Assembly: GCA_029721435.1 (NCBI GenBank)
Contig: CM056576.1
Location: 118,533,166 to 118,597,165, forward strand
Length of the DNA stretch: 64,000 bases
Reading direction: 5' to 3'
Source: Gymnothorax reevesii
Lineage: Eukaryota > Chordata > Actinopteri > Anguilliformes > Muraenidae
Shown: positions 51,328 through 60,900 of the stretch, piece after piece
Layout of the letters: each line of letters opens with the position of its first letter
How positions within the stretch are numbered: position 1 is the stretch's first letter
Notes under the pieces: generated by a model
Seen by the model: only the letters and a program-made list of their open reading frames with translations
Database searches by the model: none
What the model was told of the DNA's origin: nothing
Made by a program: the position numbers and the translations under genes

Positions 51328-54300
51328 AACGCATTCTCATATACATGCCTACACGCAATACCACACCTCTGACCCTGCCCCTCTGCCTGCAGGTGTGGTT
51401 CAGCAACAGGAGAGCTCGTTGGAGAAAGCAGGCAGGTGCCAGTCACCTGATGGCATTCAATCACTTGATCCCAGGAGGGTTCCCTCCTTCTGCCATGTCT
51501 GGCCTGCAGCCCTACCAGCTATCAGACAGCCCCTACCCTCCCACATCCCTGGCACAAGGTGAGCACTGAATGCACTGCTGCCTTTGACATTGGGTCAAAC
51601 TTTCACCTGGACATCTAAAGGGAACATTCAGTTGTTTGAATATCATATCTTGTTTCGCCCAGTGAAAATTAGCAAGGATCTGATGTAACAATGGGATTTT
51701 ATCATCGTTCACCGGTGGGATAAATGGGTGAAATTGTGCCAGTTTTTACCTCTGCTACAAAAGGCTCAGAGTCTCAAAGACTACACTTGCCATAAATATG
51801 GGACATTTTTTTTAAAAAAACTGGAGAACTGCACCTTGAGGAAACAGTCATTCTTTACCTAAGTTCATTTTCTAGTACTTATTGTCATCAACTTATGAAT
51901 AAAGAATACTGATGAGCAACAGCAGCTAGAGAGAAAATTTAAAGAATCTGGAGTACAAGCATGGCCTCAAATTTTATTTGTCAAATTTTAGAAAAAAGTA
52001 TGTTGAAATCTTTTCAAATCACTTTTCAAAACAGAGAAAACAGCCCATGTTCCATTCTGTTTTTAAATCTAGTTTCTTTGAAAGCCCTGTGTCTTCTCAA
52101 ACACTTCAAGGGCCAGGAATATGGTTGAATGTTTTTTTTTTAAACTAGAGTAGAAAATCTTTACCCCAAAACAGTTAGTTTTAGTCTATTAGTTTTAGCC
52201 AAAGTATTCACTATGTATTTTCAAAAATGTTAAAATGTAAAAAAAAAAAAAAAAAAAAAAAATTAAGAATAGCTGCTTGCAATCAGTTTGCAGAATTTTT
52301 CCCAAATGCGTTACAACAATTATGAATTTAATGACTCTGGAATATGCTCCACTTATGCGGAATAAGTCCTGAATATGCTGACTACACGCGTAAAAAATAA
52401 TATCAAATAATATCTATCTCTTTATTCTTCCTTTAAGTAATGCCCTATTTTGCTTTGGTTACCAAAAAATTTTTAAAATAAATGATGCAACATGCCGTAT
52501 CCCTATGTTCCAGTAAAGTGATCGTTCAATAGATGATTCATTTACAAATGGCTAAGTAAACCGATGAGAAATATTTACGATTGGACCCTCTTAATTCCAT
52601 TTTAAATGTCATAGTTATATCCAGCACTGCACTGGACTCTTTCTAATGTGCAATAAAATAGGCATATATAAAGTGTATTGCTGTTGTAAAACAAATGGAA
52701 AAATATATCCCCTTTCTAACTGGAAATCCATCACCTTAAAATGAAATGAAGCTTAGAATTATAACTGGGGTTTTTTTCATTAATGTGATTGGTCACGTCA
52801 TTTGAAAATCTGAGGAATATGAATATGAATGTGATACAATATAGGGGAGAGGTAGCAGTTCAAAAGTTACAGTGAATGGCAATGTAAGAAACACTTTCAG
52901 CCAGATGCATTATGTAGTATGGCTTGTGTATGTAACCCTTGAAAAGTCTATCTGATAAGTAACCAACAGTCATACAATTCAGATTATAATTCAACACATG
53001 GTTATGCTTACATGGGGTTAATGCGTAGTTCAAATTGTACATGCTGATGCTAAGTGCTAAATACTTTTCTGTGTACCATTCCTTATATACTGCATGAAGT
53101 TAACCAAAATGAACGAACTAAATGTTATTCTAACTCTTAAATGCTAATGCTTTCTCTTGTACTCTTTTGTCTATATTTAGCTAATGAAAATGAGCAAATT
53201 AAATGCTGACACAAAATGCCAATGCCCTCACTGTGAACCCTTCTCTCTTTTGCCTCCCGCTCTGATTGCATCTGTCTGTTGTTTTCTGCCACTCTCTCCT
53301 GCTAACCTGATCTCCCTCCCTCTAGCAGGGTCAGAGCAGCACGGCACACTCCACCGGCCCCAGCCCCTGCCCCCAACATCCATGCACCAGAGCGGGCTAT
53401 CAGCTACAGGGGCTGCCGGGCAGGGTGATGGCTCAACCTACTGCCTGGGTTCTGGGCGTCACGGCTTCTCAAGCTACTCCGACAACTTTGTGTCTTCGTC
53501 CGCACACTCCAACGCTATGACCCCAACTATTAGCAACGGCCTGTCTCCTCAGGTTGGTCCTCAAAAGCCTCTCTCTGTTGCCATCCTGCAAAGGCAACAT
53601 TTCGCTAATGCCCCAATAAATTAGGCCTAACGATGCCCGATAGAAACAATCACATTTATGCATGCGTACACACATGTTAAAATGTATATCACCAGTGTTG
53701 ATGTCAAATTTTTTGTAATAATGCAAAAGGATAATGCCATAAATATCAGTGATATGAAATTCGATAAATAATAAACATATTTGATTTTGGTAATTTTTTG
53801 AACTTCTAATGTATAGTGATCCTTCATTGGTGGATGTTTATGTATAGCATGGACTTAAAAAGTGCCTGCATACATGTATATAATTCCTTGTATAACATAA
53901 TACTAATGCCAACCTCTTTGCATATACTAATTACAGTATCATATGTTTTCCTGCGCTGGAATTATGCTATAACACTATATATATAACACTATATCGGCAA
54001 AGTCAGTGATCTTTTCTTTCAAGTCTGCTACAGAGGTGTTGGGGTTGGTGGTGTGCATTACACAAGTGTGTGTCTCTGTGCTACTATAGTTAGGCCTCGC
54101 AGTAGGATCCGACTGACCTGGCCTACAGAGGAAAGGAAACCGCTGTGTGCTTTTGAAGGAAATTCAGTTACAATTCACCCAAGACATCAGTAGATAAAAG
54201 GTTAATAACATGGTGGCAACGGCGTGCTGTTTTGATAAGATAAAAATCAGAAAGAGAGTGAGAAAGGCTCTTGTGTAGAAGATGAAGGAGAGAAAGGGGA

Positions 54301-54538
54301 GGTAAAGCACTCCGCCAGCAGCGTAAATGAGAACTGAAAAGACAATTATGGCCAATTACACACTCATCTCAAGCTGTCATAGACTGCTGTTACAGCAGGG
54401 GAGGCTTTAACAAGCAGAAAATAAGATTTTAATAGTACAGAGGAAAGGCAGGAACAAACACATGGGACGTGCGAGTCCCTCGTTTCCTGCCTATACGGCT
54501 AACCTCCAGATAAAAAAGGTACACACGTGCACATATAC

Positions 54539-54575
<37 letters not shown>

Positions 54576-54737
54576 AAGACGTGCGTACCCACGCCCTCAC
54601 AAACACCACCGCACATTATTGCACCCACAGGAGCGCACACCCTCACAAATGCATACTCACGCACACAAGTGCAAGAATATATACACACAAGTCCAAACAC
54701 ATGCACAGACATAAACGTAAACCCACACACACACACA

Positions 54738-54782
<45 letters not shown>

Positions 54783-54927
54783 AAGACGTGCGTACCTACG
54801 CCCTCACAAACACCACCGCACATTATTACACCCACAGGAGCGCACACCCTCACAAATGCATACTCACGCACACAAGTGCAAAAATATATACACACAAGTC
54901 CAAACGCATGCACAGACATAAACGTAA

Positions 54928-54961
<34 letters not shown>

Positions 54962-57900
54962 AAGACGTGCGTACCCACGCCCTCACAAACACCACCGCAC
55001 ATTATTACACCCACAGGAGCGCACACCCTCACAAATGCATACTCACGCACACAAGTGCAAAAATATACATTACATTCTTCCATATATTTTGTAATTCACT
55101 TTATCTCTGGTCCCACCTCCTTGTGTCATTCCTTGCACTTATTCAAAATCTGAGATATAAATTACATTTTTGAAGTTCAGAGACAACTGATACACCATTT
55201 ATTTCCCTGCTGCTAGATGTCTTATGGCAGCTGTGTTTTATGACCCTCCAATAGATCATAGTATGAAGTGTTCAGTAAAAGATTAATGGCTACGGTTGCC
55301 TTTCACAGAATAAAAGTACTGTTAATATTGCTTTTAAGACAAAAATCAAAATCTTGTGAATATTTTTATTAGAAATAACTTCAAAATGTTGTGAATTGAA
55401 TATTGTTTAAAAGACAAAAAAAATATCTTTGGAAAGAAAATTTTGACTGAATATAATTTGCTCCCTCACAGGACAGTTTTATGTTAGTACCATAAAATAA
55501 AATTGTTAATATTTGCCCTCTTTAATTAGACAATCTTTCATAATTTCTGACTAAGGCGTGGAATTTTTTTTCTCATAGTATCATTTTTTTTCTGCCATTC
55601 ATTTTTGTCCAAAGTTGCTTTCTATTTTATTCAGATCATAATCACTCCTAGTGTGCTTAGAGATATTTGAACACAGTAATGGCATTTAGTGATTCAAGGG
55701 CTGTATTTACCAGATCTGATTGATGGCAGCAGACTTGCGCGAGAAGTAACTGCTTATGTTTGGCTGGTTGCAGTATGGCAGTCACTGTTACTTAGCGTCA
55801 ATTATTCTGATGCAGCGTGCAAGCACATGGTGATGCTTAATTCCATCAAGAACAACATAGTCTTTGGTTTGCTAGATAAAAAGGCTTCCCTGCGGAATGT
55901 GGAATGTGTTGCATGCAATGGCATCTTAATTGATTGCCAGCAATGAGTGTCAGTCATGTGCATATTGTCTTTACAAAAGAGAGTATGATAACATAGTGTG
56001 TAATTTATGCAAATGACTTATTGACAATTTGATGCCTGTAATTTATTTCACTGAAAAGCTCATCATTGCATTTCTGAGCATGGGAAGGAATCATTTAGTG
56101 TTGTTTAAATTTGTTCATTTGTGTTCAAGATAGGATGCTACAGTAGTGCACAGAGATGATTGAACACTTATCAAAATGAAGATAAATCAGAAACCAAGTA
56201 CTATTCAAGTATTTATTTCATGTTATATTGGATCATAATGATGAAAATAAGTTAACAAATAACAATACATAGTAAAAACAAAAATAATTATGTTTTTGTG
56301 AGAGAAAAAGTCAATATCTGAAGTGGCCACCCTTTGCTTTGATTACAGCATTTAATCTTTCAGGCATAGTTTTCACATTTTGTTATTTTCTCACTTGCTA
56401 AACCATTCCATATGGTTTGAAATTCATTCAGATTTGCTAAATCGGATTAAAGTCTGCACTTTGAGCGGGCCAAGCCATAACTTTTATGTCACCAGATCTT
56501 TCTTTCCACCTGAGATCATTCTTGCACAACTTAGAGGTGTGTTTAGGGTCATTATCTTGTTGAAAATAAAATCCCTAACCAATCAGTCTCTTTTCTGATG
56601 GCAATGCTTACCTCACAAGGATTCTGTGATGCTTCTCTTGATCCAGGATACCATCGATTTTTATGAGATCACTGGCTCCTTTTGAGCAGACTGAACCTCA
56701 AACCTTAATATTACCACCTCCATGTTTTACTTAAGGGATTTCACAGTCATTTTTGAAACATTCATCAACTCTACAGTGCACATAAGTACTGAATTTGGAT
56801 AAGAAAAATTTGAATTTTGATTGATCAGCCCAAAGGACTTGTTCACAGTCCATTGGTGTCTAATCCTTGAATTTCTTGACAAACTGAGGACTTCTTTATG
56901 TTGCCACCTCTTGGCAGCAACACGATCAATCAGACCATTTCCACAAAGGCATCCGGAAAAAGTAGATCTTGATACTTTCATCTCTTCACTTCTGGCAGTA
57001 TTAATATCGTCACAGAGTTGCCGTGCTGTCAACCGCCAATCGTTTTTACTTGTCATACACTGACAACGAACATCAGAGGCACTTACTATAACTTCCGTTT
57101 TGCAGCTCTATCGCCACAAGTTTTCAGCGAACCGGTCTCTTTGAAACTCTTGATGGTATTTCTTACATAGCAATGGTAGCATTTAACATCTTCAGCATCA
57201 TGTAAGGCCGGAATGCGACCATGAACAATCTGAGAGAGCTCCTTCCGTCGTGCCGTCACGTTTAACACTGTGACACAGCTCAAAGTTCATGTCATTTCAT
57301 ATACCGGAAAAACTGACCATCAGAGGTAATTTTGCAGAATAATATTGCGTCAAACCAGTTTAAACAAATTTTTAGCAGCAGTAATCATGGAATAAGCCTT
57401 CAGACATGCATTGCAAGGGTAAAGAAAATATAAAATTTTTCTACACTTTTCAATTGTTATAAGACCTTAATATTTTAATTGTTTTTGTTTATCACCTATA
57501 TTTTTACCTCTATATGCTTGTGGGATAGATTTTTTATTCTCATTGCCTACAATAATATTTTAAAATATATTTTCACAAAAAAAATTATAGAGAAGTGAAA
57601 TACTAGGACCCCTTTGAGAAGGAAGTGGGGGTGCATAATCATCAATGCACACTACTGTATTTATGTGATTATGATTAAGTTATATCATTGATGCCTGATT
57701 TCTTACAAAGATACACTCGGTTAAACGTGTATTCATTGCATTTCATTGAACGGCAATACACATATAATCTGTTATTCACCCAAGAAGAAACACTTGATAC
57801 TTTTGATACTTTCATTAGGTTGCATATGTAAACCACCCCTTAGTTTCCATAGGAACCGGAGTTCAAAAGTCATTGCAAAATGAGCCCTCGCAGGTTGTTC

Positions 57901-60900
57901 TTTCCCATCGGCGAAATCTCTTGTCGGCTAACATTTGATCCGGCACATACCTGGGGAATCATTTCCCACCACTACCAAGGCTGCATGGGTTTCCACCCCC
58001 CACAGGCCGTAATCCCCGTGACAACCTCGAAACAGGCACACCCAGCAGTGGCTCGGATTTATTGTGGGGTCCTTATGAGCGGGAGGGATTTGCCAGGCTG
58101 GTCATTCTTTTGCTGGGGAATGAGCTGCTCCACAAAGCTGCTCTGCTTTGCTATTTATTTTCAGCAGTTTGGTTGTCTCTGCTTCTTATTGGCTGATCCT
58201 GGTTTCTCGTGATTTTTGATAGGCCGAATTTACTGGGGTGAACGAAAACTGAATAAGTAATGCAGAAAATGGCCAATGTTGTCTCTTGTGATGATTACAC
58301 ATATGCTACTTTAACAATACATGCCAGATTGTAATAATTGGTTATGGCTTAATAGAGAACAGAGCTAGACACTCCATAGGTCAGGAAGTAATAGTCCTAC
58401 CATGTTTTATTTCCACCCAGCCCACAGATTTCATTCATTAGCTTAACCTTAGGGCTGAAGGATTGTTCAAATTTCGCAAATCCAGGTGATTTGACCAAAA
58501 TACTGAACAGCATTTTTATTTTATGAACCTGGACCCTTTACCTCTGATAGAGAATAACAAGTGCTATTAGGAAGTAGCTGTGACAGTAATGCTACACATC
58601 AGTTCCTGCCCTCTCCATGTGATGAATGGAGTGCTTGACCTTCATATGTTTCCTGTTTGGAGGGGAACATATTCTGCTCTTCGCAGTTGTCCTCTCTGAC
58701 AGAATCGCAAATTGCTCAGATCGTCTGAATGTGTGTGCGCCCCCCTGGCTAAGGAGCACCGGCTTGTCTCACTTTATACGGCAATATATCTCTTTCGCTG
58801 TCAGTTTTCTTCCACATTTCTCCTCCTCTCCCCCCTCAGTGCTTCACCATGGCCAACAAAAACACACTAAAGGACAAATGGCTGCACTATACTCCATAAC
58901 AATTTCAAGAAATTTGTGGGGGTGACTTGTGAGATAATGGAGAGGAAATGAGTTTGCGATTCTGGGCTACCAATCTTGCCTCGGCATCTCGCATTACGCA
59001 GTGGCTCTTCACACCTGTCAATCCTGGAAATGTTCAGTTAAGATGCCACACTTACCCATTTCGAAGTGATAAGATATGCATGCCAGAAAGCTTCCTGATT
59101 TCAGGCTAGAAAAGGTACAGAAAGAAGCGATTTCCAAACCTTTGCAATGCAGTGCACGTTATTGTTCGTCAAAGTCCACGCTTCTCCACCCAACCAGCAT
59201 GTGAAATGAAGATCATTTCCAAGGAACGTTTTTCTGGAGGTGAGGGAAAGCAGCCCTTTTCTTCAAATCAGAAATTGCCCCTCAGTTTTTATACTGGGAA
59301 ATGATTTAAAGGAAACCATCTGTCTGAGCAAACACGGAATAATATGTCGCTTATGTTCAGAACCAGAGGAACAGTGATTTTTGGGCATACCTGCTTTTGA
59401 TTAACTATTCAGGGTTAGCAAAGTCCCGCATTCAAGAATTGATTAAATGCTAGGTATTGAGAGGTAGTTCTGATTTTACCATGGTTGTCACAGGAGACAG
59501 CCTTCATTTTGGGTTACGACCAAAAATTACAATTTAAAAAAAAAAATTCATTTGATGAATATTGGGGGTATTTACAGGGCAACATTTTCACTCGGCTCAT
59601 AAACATAAAGCAGCCGGAGGCATCTTTCTTCCTCTTCGCACCAAAGAAAAAAAAGTCCCTAAATTTGATTATCTCACCCATAATGAAGAGCAGATCAGAG
59701 ACTTACCAACATTTTCCCAACCTCTAAGTTTCAGCAATGGTATTCATGTTTGGTGCGATATTTCCTCTGTCTCAATCGGCCATCAATGACGTCTTAATTG
59801 CATGGATTCTTTCCGTTTTATTTCTATAAGTGCTCTGATGATAAATTGCAAACTTTTCACCAAAAAAGCTACTATTTTATTTTAGTATGATATTCAGTCT
59901 CTCTTTCTCTCTGTCTCTCTCTTATTCCACTTCTCTATCTACCCATTTGCTTGAACTTTTCAAAATGGTTTTTTGTGACTAACATTATTTAATTAATTTC
60001 TTTGGCTGCCACGTCACATTAAAATGTTAAAGAGTTCAATGTTAGATACATCTGGGGACAATAAAATAATTGAGACATTCCAAGTTTCCTCATCTATTCC
60101 TAAGCCTTCTCTCTGCCGAGCACACAGGCCTCTCTGTTCTCAGTCTCCCAATTGGAATGCCTAATTTACTGCCTGATTAGTCCTATAGGATATTTTCCAC
60201 TGAGAGTGTGTGGTTTTTTGTTTTTTTTTTTACCACAGCTTTATGAAAGAGATCACATGATTGTAACAAGCAAATTAAAGAGCCAGAAATAAGAAGTCTC
60301 TGATGACACGACTTGCCTTTCCTCAGCCCTTTACCACTGTGTGCTTGTTTTTGTATCTGTGAGCGAGGATGTGTGGGTTTGATTGGGGTAACAAGGTCGT
60401 CCGCATTCATAGTTCTTCTTCGGATGACCTGACAAGATATGAGACCCATGGTTTAATCTAGACTGTGGGTGGTTTTGCGTATGCCCCAAGGGAGATAAAG
60501 AAACAATTTTAAAAAAATGCTACAAATATTTGTGCCCCACCTATCAATGCAGTCATAAATTACAATTTTTTGCTGTTGAAAAGTACTGTTTAACTGCCCA
60601 ATGCTGTATAATATTGTCTATTATTCTTGCATTTTTAGGGAAGATTTTTGGTAATTGTGTCCATTATATACAAAAGCATTACTGTAGGTTTATTTTTGAG
60701 GGAGTGGAGTATATAATCCAAAATTTCCTATGTGGAATTTGAGCTGATAAATGTGATTAGAGATAGCAAAATGAGTCTTAACCCAATAATGCCCAGACAC
60801 AGACATTATTATAGGAAAAATATGACCCAGTAAAATTTTTGAAGTATTGAAGGGTAGTATTCAGATCCACTGTTCATCATTAGGTTTTGTGACAGCAAAG

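Noticed and set aside
54462..55153. His/Thr-rich open frames of up to 210 codons in intron 7
   Set aside because: They are translations of (AC)n and a CA-rich tandem repeat, inside a well-supported Pax3 intron.
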